Source of the DNA: Xanthostigma xanthostigma | Lineage: Eukaryota > Arthropoda > Insecta > Raphidioptera > Raphidiidae | DNA: 64,000 bases | Assembly (NCBI GenBank): GCA_963575645.1 | Contig: OY754465.1 | Coordinates: 58,737,901 to 58,801,900 of the forward strand | Direction of reading: 5' to 3' | The notes under the pieces: model-generated | Database searches by the model: none | What the model was told of the DNA's origin: nothing | The model's input: only the letters and a program-made list of their open reading frames with translations | Translations under genes and position numbers: made by a program | Shown: one piece after another, positions 37,736-47,904 of the stretch | Numbering within the stretch: the stretch's first letter is position 1 | Layout of the letters: every line of letters begins with the position of its first letter

Positions 37736-38338
37736 CAGTAGTACTATAATAATTATTATTATTATATTACGTTATTTTATTTCTTTAGAGCTACAGCATT
37801 GCTTGCGACCACTGTTGTTGAGCGTTTATAATCTACAGTATCTTTGATTTATGGCACATCGTTGAATTAATATAAGTCACAAAAATTTGCAATCTACCAA
37901 CTGCAGTATGCAAGATGAACAACACGATCTAAAAATATAACGTAAAAGTTAATCCGGAAATAATTGTAGCGCATTTAGTTGATTTGTTTGCCACGCGAGT
38001 CCAATTGCCGCCAGTGCATAATGTAATGCTATTACATTTATATTAGTTTATAACTTCATAACTTTCTTGTGTAAAGGAGAAACAAGGAGTGTTTGAAATG
38101 GATGATGCAATCTTTGTCACGAAAAAGCTATAAATTAATTTAGCGGACGTTGAAAATATTTACCGTCTCTTTTTACCTATTTATACAATAAACAACAAAA
38201 ATATAACTATTTTTGATGTAAAGGTTAGTTCACAAACTTATTCGTTCCGTCAAAAATGCCAAACTGGATGTTTAAAGATTAAAGAACGTGCACTTTTGTG
38301 AAAGCATAATCCTGCACGACTTTTTTTATATCTATTAA
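37736..38338. other. AT-rich non-coding stretch
   Basis: Nothing recognised apart from a short ATT run at the left edge. Confidence 0.6.
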
Positions 38339-39222
38339 GGACGTAGTCCTATGTTCAGGCTCGTTTTCAACCGTTATTTCAGAATTTTTTTTTAGTATCA
38401 AAATAATGTACGATGTTTTCAATTTTGTTACATGTTTTTACTGACATCGTAAACTAAGACAAAAAAAATTTTTTTTGCTTAATTTTACGCCATTTTATAA
38501 TTGTTTTTGTAACCTAAAGTGGACAACTTTAAATGGAGGTAGGTGGGTAGCGCGGGTGATAACGTCACTTGGAGTCATTGGAATTATAAAAATTAAATTG
38601 ATTATTGTTTCGTAGGCTTGTGGCTCTATCCCGTACTAGAAATAAACATTTTTATTGATAAATAACAAAATGGCGGGTTTAAAAAAAAAACAACGAGAAA
38701 AACGTGATTTTATCGTTGAAAATCGATTTAAAAAAATAGAAATAATTTATATAATTAAGTAATTTTAGTACCGGACGGAGCTATTGTTGTGTAGAATACC
38801 CTGTGCAAAACTGAAAGCAATCGGTTGTATACAATTGTTTCAATCACCCGCGCCGCTTACAAAAACGTAGTTTTGAGAAAAACGCGTTTAAAGTTTTGAT
38901 TTCAGATTTCTTACAAAAAAATAAAAATGAATATTCACACTAATCAGCTATGCCTGGTGTATAGTAAACCTTCCGTTTCTTCAAAGGCATCGTTTTCTGC
39001 TAGTTTTTTTTGCTTTACTCTGCGAGAGTATAAAGGTAACGTGATAACAATTGAGGCAAGAGTCTTATCGTGGGACCGTTGCTGCTCTCGACTATATGCT
39101 ATAGCTTTTTAAATATTTAATGTTTCGGTCTAAAATTTTTACAGTATTTTCTCAATATAGTATACTTACTGAAAATGTAAAAAAAAATTCGATTTTCCGA
39201 AACCCGAACACCAGACTACGTC
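38339..39222. mobile_element. piggyBac-like non-autonomous element, TTAA duplication
   Basis: The TIR is GGACGTAGTCCTATGTTC on the left and GGACGTAGTCTGGTGTTC inverted on the right, with TTAA directly outside both (38335-38338 and 39223-39226). TTAA targets are diagnostic of piggyBac-type transposition. A second inverted pair lies inside, GCGCGGGTGAT near 38552 and ATCACCCGCGC near 38847. The 884-bp body has no transposase frame; the 61-codon frame at 38927-39112 is not recognised. Confidence 0.75.
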
Positions 39223-39698
39223 CTTAAGCATTGTACTATATAAATGCATGGTAAAGATAATATTTTAAGTTTTTTAAACATATCTTTACAAGATTCTCTC
39301 GGATTTATCTTCTCAAGCTGCGTTTTTGCATTTTGAAATATTGTGATTTGTCAGTTGTTCATTTGCCAGAATATAAAACCAAAGAAAATACAGTTCACAC
39401 TTGATTATCGCCTTCCTGGTTCAAATAAAAATAAAGAATCGGTACAAACGACCATGACACATAAGACGTCTATTTTTCATAACCTGTAAGTGTAGATGAC
39501 TGTTTCGGTAGCCGAGCCGCGTACTTGACTAACGATCGCGAAGAACGCTCCGACTTTATTAAAAATGCATCAGAACATAACAAGTTCCCCGGTGTCATAA
39601 ACAACATGTCCCTTATATTGTGGATATTACATTGTTACATAACACTATTGTAGGCCATCTACTTTATAATAAATCTTTATAACTGTTATAAAATAATT
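39223..39698. other. non-coding stretch
   Basis: No coding feature. Sequence just before the LINE fragment may belong to the same LINE but is not recognisable. Confidence 0.5.
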
Positions 39699-39917
39699 AC
39701 TTCTAGCCTATACCAGAAACGTCTAGTCCTAGAGCTGACCGTACGAGATCGTAACATCAGTATTTACAAAAGTGGGCCATTATATAATTGTATCACAGTA
39801 TTCAATAAATTACCGGATGATATCAAAAACAGTGACAGTACGGCACTTTTTAAAAGAAGGCTTAGGGCTTTTTTATATGATAAATGTTTTTACTCTGTCA
39901 ATGACTTTTATTTTTAA
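39699..39917 (+). pseudogene. LINE reverse transcriptase C-terminus (CR1/jockey-like), 5'-truncated
   Basis: One open frame gives YQKRLVLELTVRDRNISIY, then KSGPLYNCITVFNKLPDDIK, then LFKRRLRAFLYDKCFYSV and a stop at 39915-39917. The block 'GP.L.N.LP..I.....LFK..L..FL....YS' is the well-known extreme C-terminus of CR1/L2/jockey-type LINE polymerases, which copy the element RNA at a nicked target. The 3' UTR is short and ends in AAATAAA followed by a (TTA)n tail at 40006-40050, as these LINEs do. Only about 70 codons remain, which is typical of 5' truncation on insertion. The frame has no internal stop, so the copy is not very old. The clade is not resolved. Confidence 0.75.
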
Positions 39918-40004
39918 CTTTTATTTTGTTGTTTTATCTTCGTATCTGTGTGTAATATATCGACTTATCCTATGCATTTATAATGTACAAAAGAGGACAA
40001 ATAA

Positions 40005-40005
<1 letters not shown>

Positions 40006-40050
<45 letters not shown>
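40006..40050 (+). repeat. (TTA)n tail of the LINE fragment
   Basis: About 15 TTA units directly after AAATAA. They form the 3' tail of the LINE at 39699 and explain the poly-leucine run in the 123-codon open frame at 39772-40143. Confidence 0.9.
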
Positions 40051-40051
<1 letters not shown>

Positions 40052-40165
40052 GTGTCGGCTCACAAATAGGCAACCACAATTTTATTATTGAAAATAAACT
40101 GCTTAACGCCGGGCTCGCGGGGGGCAACGAATTAACGAATTAAATCGAGCGCACATAGATAGATA

Positions 40166-40735
40166 TAGGGTTACCAGGTTGCCAAACCAAATAGCCAGAC
40201 AGACCAGCCAGTTTGGCCGGACATTTGGGTAAAAATGCCGGACAACCTACATTATTGAGAATTTTGTCTCGGTATTAATAGGTACGACAAAAAAATTGTA
40301 TGTAAAATCAAGCTTTTTTGATTATTACCATGAATCTTGTTAAATTCTAAAAAAATATAAATAACATCGAATGTCAAATCAGTTCAAGTACTTTATTACT
40401 AATCAGCCAAAGTCATCAGTAAAAATTAAATTCTAGATAAACATTTATCAACATTTTAAATTCTATTAAAAGGCAATCGCACAAATAAGTCTTATGTATC
40501 TGCTATTACTTCCCAAAACAAATTAAAAAACAATCTAAACAAAACAAAACTTCTTTTCTTTAAGTTAATAAAAATCATTATTCATATTCGCCTACGCTCG
40601 GCCACGCTCGACGCTCACTCGTTTGCGAAATGTAAAAAGCCTAACAAAAGCCGGACACCGTTTATTTTGACCGGACACGCAATCAAAAAGCCTAACTACC
40701 TATGTCCGGCTTTATCCGGACGCCTGGCAACACTA
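40166..40735. mobile_element. hAT-like non-autonomous element, 570 bp, 8-bp duplication
   Basis: The left end TAGGGTTACCAGG and the right end inverted, TAGTGTTGCCAGG, match at 11 of 13 positions. Subterminal CCGGACA/TCCGGAC repeats occur on both sides. GATAGATA is duplicated exactly (40158-40165 and 40736-40743). The insertion is into a GATA-type simple repeat that precedes ATTTTATTGAGTC, itself like a reversed LINE tail. Non-coding. Related in ends to 32602-33333. The target is itself repetitive, so the duplication is slightly less certain than it looks. Confidence 0.75.
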
Positions 40736-40743
40736 GATAGATA

Positions 40744-41564
40744 GATATTTTATTGAGTCATGATAAAGATACAAATTTTATGACGGGTCAGAGTCAAAAA
40801 ACATTACAAAATTAATAATATTACAATTTATTATTTTGAAATTTCGGAATAGTGGTTTGCAGGTTAACTTACTTTGTGCATTTGATCTATACGGAATTTG
40901 ACGGTGAGCTCTCTATCTAGTTGCCATGTAAAGAAAACCTTGTTAACGGAAATCATACCAGAGATTCTTAACCTTTTTAATCTGACACTTCTCCTGAAAT
41001 TGGATTTAAAGTGACTAAAAAAAGTTTTCGTCAAATATCAAACGGTAAAAATATGGAGATAGTTTGAAGTTTGAGAGTGCAAATTTTGTGAGTTTGAGAA
41101 AGGGAAGCGTTTCACTTTTCGTCTGATTCAGGTCCCACCGCGCCTTAAAAAAAATGTACAAGACTCACAAACTCGACATATTAAAATCCGCGATACATTT
41201 TTAACATTTCCTGTGAAGTCTGAGTTAAAGGATTTCTACTGTATTATAAAAGTGCTACAAGTTTCAAAGATAAAAATGTCATGCAAAAAATTGAAAATAA
41301 TTAAAATGACAATCGTTGTTAACATAAACATCTTTTAGCAACCGTACTGTCAAGTCAATGATATCTCAACAGGAAACGTTGCACTTGAACATTTTTCTAT
41401 TTATTTCTTGTTAATTTTATGTAGTGATTGTGCTATTTCTAGCGATGAACAAATGCGATACACGACATTCATTTCTTTATCGTTGTCAGGTTGGCAGTAA
41501 CGTCTACTCACTTACGTGTGGTCAAAATCGTTTGAGAATTTACTCTGAACAAAATAAATTAAAA
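40744..41564. other. non-coding stretch
   Basis: Nothing bounded was recognised. A 77-codon frame at 41424-41657 runs into the SINE tail. Confidence 0.5.
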
Positions 41565-41656
41565 ATAATAATAATAATAATGCGTTTAACGTCCGTTTCT
41601 CGACTTTATGTCATAACTGACGCCATTCCCCCCATTACTATTTTCCCACTTTTATA
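41565..41656 (-). mobile_element. SINE 3' end, truncated copy
   Basis: Reverse complement of the end of the SINE at 36324: AATAGTAATGG, AATGGCGTCAGTTATGAC, AAAGTCGAGAAACGGACGTT, AACGCATTATTATT tail. The tRNA-derived head is missing, as expected for a 5' truncation. Confidence 0.75.
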
Positions 41657-41670
41657 AATTTTCACTCAAT

Positions 41671-42277
41671 TAAGGAGGTTACAGTCCCAATCAAAAGTAG
41701 GTCGAATTCTAAATGGGAACTTTTCCATAATACATTTTTACAAAAAGTTATAAGTCGATGATACTAATAAATTTTTGTTGTATTATAATGCATAAATAAA
41801 TATTTTTTTTTAATATTAATTAAATATTTCAGTATTTTACTTAATCGACTAACTTTTGAATTTTTTGCACAAAGTTAGGTTAGAAATAATAAATTTATGT
41901 AAATATCTGTATTTTACATATTTTTTGCAGTAAATAATTAAAAAAAGAAATTAGAAGTAATAAAAATAAAAATTAAATCATTAAAAAGTTGAAAATTCAA
42001 TTAAAATTGTCAAGAAAAAAGTCCATAATCGAAAAGTGCTAAGATTTAATTTTTTTTTATTGATTAAAAGTCTCCTAATTAAATTGAAAAAAATATTAAA
42101 ATATGCGTAAGACATCGATGCTTTACATAGTTAGTTTTGGGAACTGCTGACATTATTTGGTTGTTTGCAAAAAAATAAAATGTACCGTTTGCTGGCTAGG
42201 TTGACATATTTTCCATAAGACTATACATTTTTTTTTAATTTTTAACTTTATAAATCCCCTAATGATTTTGGATTTTT
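41671..42277 (-). mobile_element. repeat R1, copy 1, outer part
   Basis: R1 is a 665-bp AT-rich element with ends AAGGAGGTTGA..CGTT (see 59162). This reversed copy begins TAAGGAGGTTACAGTCCC and is colinear until GATTTTGGATTTTT, where HINE copy A interrupts it. It resumes at 42976. Confidence 0.8.
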
Positions 42278-42970
42278 GACGTGATAACGTCTTATAAATT
42301 GATGAATCACCAATATTATAAATTGATAAAACACCGGCTGCATGTACGAAAAAGTGTAACGTAACGTTCCTAACGTTCGTAACGCGTAACGCATAACGCG
42401 TAACGTTCCGCCTGACCCTGTGCGTGCTTTTTGCTAATTTCTCGCTCAATTTAAATCAGATCGGTTTGAAACCAGTCTTAAACGAAAGAGGAGAACATTT
42501 TACATAGATTTCGTATAACAGAATTTGCCTAAACAGTTTTTTTATACAAATTTATATAGAAAAATATTTTATACAAATTTATATAGAAAAATAGCTGTAT
42601 AAATGCATTGTTGTCTATATTGCATGGCGCGCGCGCGACGCGGTCGGTCGTCTTTGTTTGCCGTACATGGAAATTAGAAAATAACGTATGTCTTGTCTTA
42701 ACATGAAAACGGCTGCATTTCTAATGTTTATTTTTTGACATTAGTCTTTTGTGATTTGCAAAGCCTTCTAAGTTAACTATTGGAATAACTAATTATTATT
42801 AGAACATAATACTTTGTAAGTTGCAAACGTCACTTTTGACATTTTTTATCATTCCGACACCAAGGATAAGCGGATTGAAACCAAATTTTGGGAGGTTTAG
42901 GTTATGTATTACGGAATACGTTATCACGTAAAACTATCGTCCGTAAACCGACTTTACAGACAACCAATTT
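42278..42970 (+). mobile_element. Helentron/HINE-like element, copy A
   Basis: The 5' end GACGTGATAACGTCTTATAA follows a T run. The 3' end has the inverse ACGTTATCACGT about 35-45 bp before the terminus, then a small hairpin GTAAA-CCGAC-TTTAC, then CAGACAACCAA running into T8. Asymmetric subterminal inverted repeats, a 3' hairpin and T-T insertion are the published hallmarks of Helentrons and HINEs. An internal short repeat (AACGTTCGTAACGCGTAACG) is also typical of HINEs. It is inserted in R1 copy 1. Non-coding; a rolling-circle helicase is not encoded. Confidence 0.75.
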
Positions 42971-42975
42971 TTTTT

Positions 42976-43063
42976 ACAGAATATTTTGTCATAAAAGAAT
43001 CTATTAAAAAAACTTTATTTCAGATTTTTTTCCATTATCTTCGTAAAACGGCTCAACCTCCTA
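42976..43063 (-). mobile_element. repeat R1, copy 1, inner part
   Basis: Continues R1 after the HINE: ACAGAATATTTTGTCATAAAA, CATTATCTTCGTAAAACGG, CTCAACCTCCTA. Compared with R1 at 46118 and 59162, joining the two parts leaves only the T-run length changed. Confidence 0.8.
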
Positions 43064-43272
43064 TGTTTGAAAACTGGGTATGCTAGGAAACGTGAAATGT
43101 TTTAAAATGTGGTATGCTTAGTAACTTGGTATTTTTTGAAAACGTGGTCTTATTGAAAACATGGTATGATTGAAAACGTGGTAAGTCTGGAAACGCGGCA
43201 TATTTGAAACGTAGTATGTTTGGAAACGTGGTTTGTTTGGAAGCGTGGTATAATTGGAAACGTGGTATTGAT
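43064..43272. repeat. minisatellite, about 17-bp units
   Basis: About 12 degenerate units of the type TTGGAAACGTGGTATG run from directly after the R1 end to about 43272. Units vary by substitution and 1-2 bp indels. The minus-strand open frame at 43118-43312 is its translation and shows a short peptide repeat. Confidence 0.85.
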
Positions 43273-43538
43273 TTTTCCCAGACGCATTTAATGAAATTTT
43301 GAGATTTTTCATTTTTTATTTCCTTTATACGCTAAAATGTGATAGATGGAAAATGAAAAAAACATTTTTTTCACCTTGTTTTCACCTCTAAATTAAAATT
43401 AGAAATATTGATGGTAAAGTTCCGGAAAATAGGACTTTTTGTAAAAAATTACCTGCTCTTTCAGAATGTTTTTTGTGATTTCAGATATCTGCAATAGTTT
43501 TTGAGATATTCGCAAAAAACCATATCCCTCGATTTTTT
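43273..43538. other. non-coding spacer
   Basis: AT-rich; nothing recognised. Confidence 0.5.
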
Positions 43539-44206
43539 GACGTGATAACGTCTTATAAATTGATGAATCACCAATATTATAAATTGATAAAACACCGGCT
43601 GCATGTTCGAAAAAGTGTAACGTAACGTTCCTAACGCGTAACGTTCCGCCTGACCCTGTGCGTGCTTTTTGCTAATTTCTCGCTCAATTTAAATCAGATC
43701 GGTTTGAAACCAGTCTTAAACGAAAGAGGAGAACATTTTACATAGATTTCGTATAACAGAATTTGCCTAAACAGTTTTTTTATACAAATTTATATAGAAA
43801 AATATTTTATACAAATTTATATAGAAAAATAGCTGTATAAATGCAATGTTGTGTAATGCATGACGCGACGCGGTCGGTTGTCTTTGTTTGCCGTACATGG
43901 AAATTAGAAGCAAACGTATGTCTTGTCTTAACATGAAAACAGCTGCATTTCTAATGTTTAATTCAATTTTTTGACATTAGTATATTGTGAAATGCAAAGC
44001 CTGCTAAGTTAAGTATTGGAATAACTAATTATTATTAGAACATAATACTTTGTAAGTTGCAAACGTCACTTTTGACATTTCTTATCATTCCGACACCAAG
44101 GATAAGCGGATTGAAACCAAATTTTGGGAGGTTTAGGTTATATATTACGGAATACGTTATCACGTAAAACTATCGTCCGTAAACCGACTTTACAGACAAC
44201 CAATTT
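43539..44206 (+). mobile_element. Helentron/HINE-like element, copy B
   Basis: Same 5' end after a T6 run, same internal blocks (CACCGGCTGCATG, CCGCCTGACCCTGTGCGTGC, TTTAAATCAGATCGGTTTGA), same 3' ATIR and hairpin, ending CAGACAACCAATTTTTTT. Over its length it is very similar to copy A, with small indels in the AACG repeat region. Confidence 0.8.
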
Positions 44207-44262
44207 TTTTAACTAAAATGTTTATAACACATATTAGATATCGTGTCCATCAAGATAATTAA

Positions 44263-44402
44263 TAAGAAAAATCGCAGGATTTTGGACAAAAAGTTATTTA
44301 TTTAGTGTACGACGTTTCGTCTATAGATTTAAACTTTTTCAAGTACTTGAAAAAGTCTAAATAAATAACTTTTTGTCCACAATCCTGCGATTTTTCTTCT
44401 TA
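44263..44402. repeat. inverted repeat with GAAACGTCG motif
   Basis: The arms AAGAAAAATCGCAGGATT and AATCCTGCGATTTTTCTTCT enclose AAAAAGTTATTTATTT on both sides and meet at a palindromic centre, TTCAAGTACTTGAA. The left arm, read minus, contains AGACGAAACGTCGTACACT, which the right arm lacks. It has the same GAAACGTCG theme as 7172, 32346 and 54669, though the CUGANGA box is degenerate (TTGAAAAAG). Confidence 0.65.
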
Positions 44403-44614
44403 ATGTTTATAACTTTTGCAATTTTTTCGTCCCCCACAATGTTATTCCCACCATGATCATAATTGTCGGTGAAGGAGGACTGGAATTCATCAAAAAGATA
44501 CATGTGAACTAGACCATTAATTGCGAATAGCTCTAGTAAACATTGACCTTGAAAAACTTCCTAATTCTGAAATATAATTTCGCGAGTGTTGGATTTTAAT
44601 CTCTGTGTTTTTTT

Positions 44615-45189
44615 GACGTGATAACGTCTTATAAATTGATGAATCACAAATCTTATAAATTGATATAACACCGGCTGCATGCACGAAAAAGTGTAACGTT
44701 CCTAACGTTCCGCCTGACCCTGTGCGTGCTTTTCTCGAAAACGGCCCTAACGATTTGGATGAAATTTACTGAAAAGGGATTTTGGGGGGCAAAAAATCGT
44801 TTTAGCTAGGTCTCATCTCTCGAAAAAATCGTTTTCATACAAATTTTATCATTATAAAAATCAATTTTTTGACGTATGAAAATACTTAAATATTGTAAGT
44901 AGGTTTTGGAATTTTATATAAACAATGAAACAATTGTTTTCAAAATATTATGACAATTAATCTTTGAGACTTAAAATAAATACGAAAGAAAGAAAGTTAA
45001 AAAAAACAATTATTATTATAGGTGGTGAGTAATTTTAATAAATAAAATTAACCTAAATTTGAAGCGAAAGATGCAATATCATAGATTCGAATTATTATAA
45101 TTATTATATGTAGAATTTAGGTTATGTATTACGGAATACGTTATCACGTAAAACTATCGTCCGTAAACCGACTTTACAGACAGCCAATT
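44615..45189 (+). mobile_element. Helentron/HINE-like element, copy C
   Basis: The 5' and 3' ends are identical in kind to A and B (GACGTGATAACGTC after T7; ACGTTATCACGT; CAGACAGCCAA then T8). The middle differs: after CGTGCTTTTCTCGAAAACGG it carries unrelated sequence. It is thus a sister element with a swapped interior. Confidence 0.75.
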
Positions 45190-45463
45190 TTTTTTCCATT
45201 TTTTTTACTCTAAGTGCATTTACGATTTAATAAAGTATACAACCATTTATAGCAGTGTGATGTTGTGCAGGTGAATTCATAAATGAAAAGAAGTAGAAAG
45301 AAATGAAGTGAGCGGTCGTTGTTCATCTTTCTCTCGACCGCCAAGTCTGTCGCGGCCAGTCGTTCGTTTGTTCTTCTTCTCTCACCGCGTATCGCGTGTT
45401 GTTTCCGTCAGTTGACGGCTACCGGAGGATCGCCAGATAAATCAGACAACTGGGTCAACTTAC
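45190..45463. other. GC-richer spacer
   Basis: Between HINE copy C and the candidate exon. Contains TGTCGCGGCCAGTCGTTCG and CTCACCGCGTATCGCG. No repeat partner was found, so this may be unique host sequence. Confidence 0.4.
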
Positions 45464-45584
45464 TTTTACTGGTTCGGCACAAGGGAATGAAACCCTTACA
45501 TCTACCATCGGCTACCATCGTACAAGCATTGCAGGTGACGGTGACATTTGTATTTAATTGAATTCTGATCGCGCACGGCTCCAC
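45464..45584 (-). CDS. candidate internal exon, cysteine-rich
   Basis: On the minus strand a pyrimidine-rich tract ending TTTTTTTATTTGCAG precedes GTGGAGCCG, and AGTAAAA|GTAAGTTG, a near-consensus donor, follows 121 nt later. The exon is open throughout in one frame. It reads VEPCAIRIQLNTNVTVTC then NACTMVADGRCKGFIPLCRT, with five cysteines spaced C-X13-C-X2-C-X7-C-X6-C. The base composition is GC-richer than the surroundings and no other copy lies in the window. The cysteine spacing suggests an extracellular, disulphide-bonded domain, but I do not recognise the family. No flanking exon was found. It could be chance, since the plus strand is also open here; transcript evidence would decide. 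Confidence 0.35.
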
Positions 45585-45663
45585 CTGCAAATAAAAAAAT
45601 AAAATAAATACACGACCAATCAGATTTTGCGAAAAGGCTGAAACTACGGAAAAATATATACCA

Positions 45664-45876
45664 TGTAACACCACGTCTTAAAAAGCTACGCCGCCACTGG
45701 TGTACCCTGGTGGTCGTGTAGAGAAACAGAGGCAAGATGGCAGCGGAGCGTATGAACTAGGAAGTAGTATTCATGTTAAGAAATTTATATTAATAAAATT
45801 ATGTGTTGAATTAAATAATATTCATGTTACAAACTTACGTTAATAAATATGTTGAATAAAATAATAATAATTGCTA
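45664..45876 (+). repeat. dispersed repeat family G, copy 2
   Basis: Same start TGTAACACCACGTC, same body (GCCACTGGTGTACCCTGG, GATGGCAGCGGAGCGTATGA), then two 46-bp tandem units and an AATAATAAT tail. It differs from copy 1 (33594) by scattered substitutions and one fewer unit. Confidence 0.75.
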
Positions 45877-46117
45877 AAAATAGTTTTTGCATGATTCCCT
45901 ATACAGTGGCGGGGCAAAACCTAAATTTTATGTGGGCAAAGTCTATTTTGCGAGGCCGTCTGGTGGCGCAAGAAGACGAATTTAATGAAATATAAACAGT
46001 TGCAACTGTTCAATTTTTATTCTTATAAAAGCAAACTATATTATTTGATGAAAAATAACGAAATGAGTTAAAGAAACATAAATAAAAACTTAGGAATAAT
46101 TTCAATAAAAATGAATT

Positions 46118-46798
46118 TTAAGGAGGTTGATCCGTTTTACGAAGATAATGAAAAAAATCTGAAAAAAAGTTTTTTTAGTAGATTTTTTTATGACAAAATT
46201 TTCTGTAAAAAATCCAAAATCATTAGGAGGTTTATAAAGTCAAAAATCAAAAAAAAACTTTTACATGTAGTCTTATGGAAAATATGTCAACCTAGCATGC
46301 AAACGGTACATTTTATTTTTTTGCAAATAACCAAATAATGTCAGCAGTTCTGAAAACTAACTATGTAAAGCATCGATGTCTTAGGCATATTTTAATATTT
46401 TTTCCAATTTAATTAGGAGACTGTTAACCAATAAAAAAAAATTAAACCTTAGCAGTTTTTTATTACGGACTTTTATTCTTGACAATTTTAATAATTTTAA
46501 CTGAATTTTCTACTTTTTAATGATTTAATTTTAATTTTTATTACTTCGAATTTTTTTTTAATTATTTACTGCAAAAAATATGGAAAATACAGATATTTAC
46601 ATAAATTTATTTTTTCTAACCTAACTTTGTACAAAAAATTCAAAAGTTTGTCCATTAAGTAAAATACTGAAATAATTAAAAATATTAAAAAAAAATATTT
46701 ATTTATGCCTTTATGACAATAATTTATTGGTATCATCGACTTAAACCCTTTTGTAAAAATTTATTATGGAAAAGTTCCCATTTCGAATTCGACTTACT
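46118..46798 (+). mobile_element. repeat R1, copy 2, 3'-truncated
   Basis: Begins TTAAGGAGGTTGATCCGTTT and is colinear with 59162 through TTCCCATTT.GAATTCGACTTAC, then loses the last 40 bp or so. It provides an intact version of the site where HINE A inserted in copy 1 (TTCTGTAAAAAATCC near 46201). The 75-codon frame at 46111-46338 is repeat-derived and recurs, broken, in the other copies. Confidence 0.8.
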
Positions 46799-47876
46799 AA
46801 GCAGAGAATTTGTTCCCTAGTAACGTGGCCTGGTACAATCTTATACCATGGTTCGGTTTATATGAATAGGCGACACAAAACTTTTGTAACTATCTGCTGT
46901 TTTCAACTCAGCTTATCATCATTTCGCCGTTCTATTATAAGTTTCCAGCGCGGAAGTGCAAAAAGTGTGAAAAATTTGTGTATCCCAGTAACATTTTCTT
47001 ATATAACTTAATATATGAAAAAGCACAACGGAGAATATGCTATGTATCAGTTACTTTTCTTATATATGAAAGTTTGTTTCATCTCATTAATAATAATGCT
47101 AGATCCATTCGTATAGTGAAAATATTTTTCAATCCGTAAACATCATTTGCTTGAATTCGTACTGACAACTACATAAATATGAACTATTTCGTTAAATAAT
47201 GGAACACTTTTGTCGACAACCTTTTTTTTTATTTTAAACTCTCGTATAGTCTTTGTGCACGAAGTCTACTAGCGCCGCTAGTGGGAAATAGAGAACTATT
47301 GAACTCACTTTTTATGGAAATCGCGAAATGTTTCTGTGGTGATAAGTAAAAACCTTTAGTTGGCCATTATGTGTGAAAAAAAAGGAAAACTGATGTTAAT
47401 TTTATATAGGTACCATAGAATTTAGATTGTAAGCCATAACATAAAAGGTATGTGAGAATTATTTATTTATTAATTATGACGTACAATATATTATAAATAA
47501 TTAATTTATTTACACTGACAGCGGAACGTCAAATTATGGCGCCAATGGTCTTTATTTTACTTAATTCGCCATCAGCGCAACAGTCCGGAACACATCGCTT
47601 AGTTTTGCACATGTTTTCTTTGTATTTAAAAAACTTCATAAGATTATAATTATTTTCACTTTTAACAAACATTGCTCACTGAGGTTGAAGTTTCTCCAAA
47701 CGCTCGCATCGAAAAATTTGTAACTCCGCCTCCTTGCACATAACCCATAGTCAAAGCTTTTTTTTACCACCGAGCGACATCAGCTAAAAATAGTTCATAG
47801 ATTTCGGCGCTGTAGTTGCTTCTTAACGAAATACATTTTGAAGAATTTTCCCACAACACAAAATATATCTATCGCA
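46799..47876. other. non-coding stretch, may include Helitron body
   Basis: No gene. The sequence before the Helitron 3' end at 47904 presumably belongs partly to that element, but a 5' TC boundary could not be fixed. Confidence 0.4.
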
Positions 47877-47904
47877 CCCGGGTAAAACCGGGCCGGGATG
47901 CTAG
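47877..47904 (+). mobile_element. Helitron 3' end
   Basis: The hairpin CCCGGGTAAAACCGGG is followed a few bases later by GATGCTAG and then T. A short GC-rich hairpin just before a CTRR terminus, inserted before T, is the Helitron 3' signature. The element lies to the left; its length is unknown. Confidence 0.55.

Noticed and set aside
39772-40143. 123-codon plus-strand open frame
   Set aside because: It runs in a different frame from the LINE polymerase remnant, and its poly-leucine stretch is just the (TTA)n tail.
43064-43272. CRISPR-like short repeats
   Set aside because: Units abut one another with no unique spacers, are degenerate, and the DNA is eukaryotic; it is a minisatellite.
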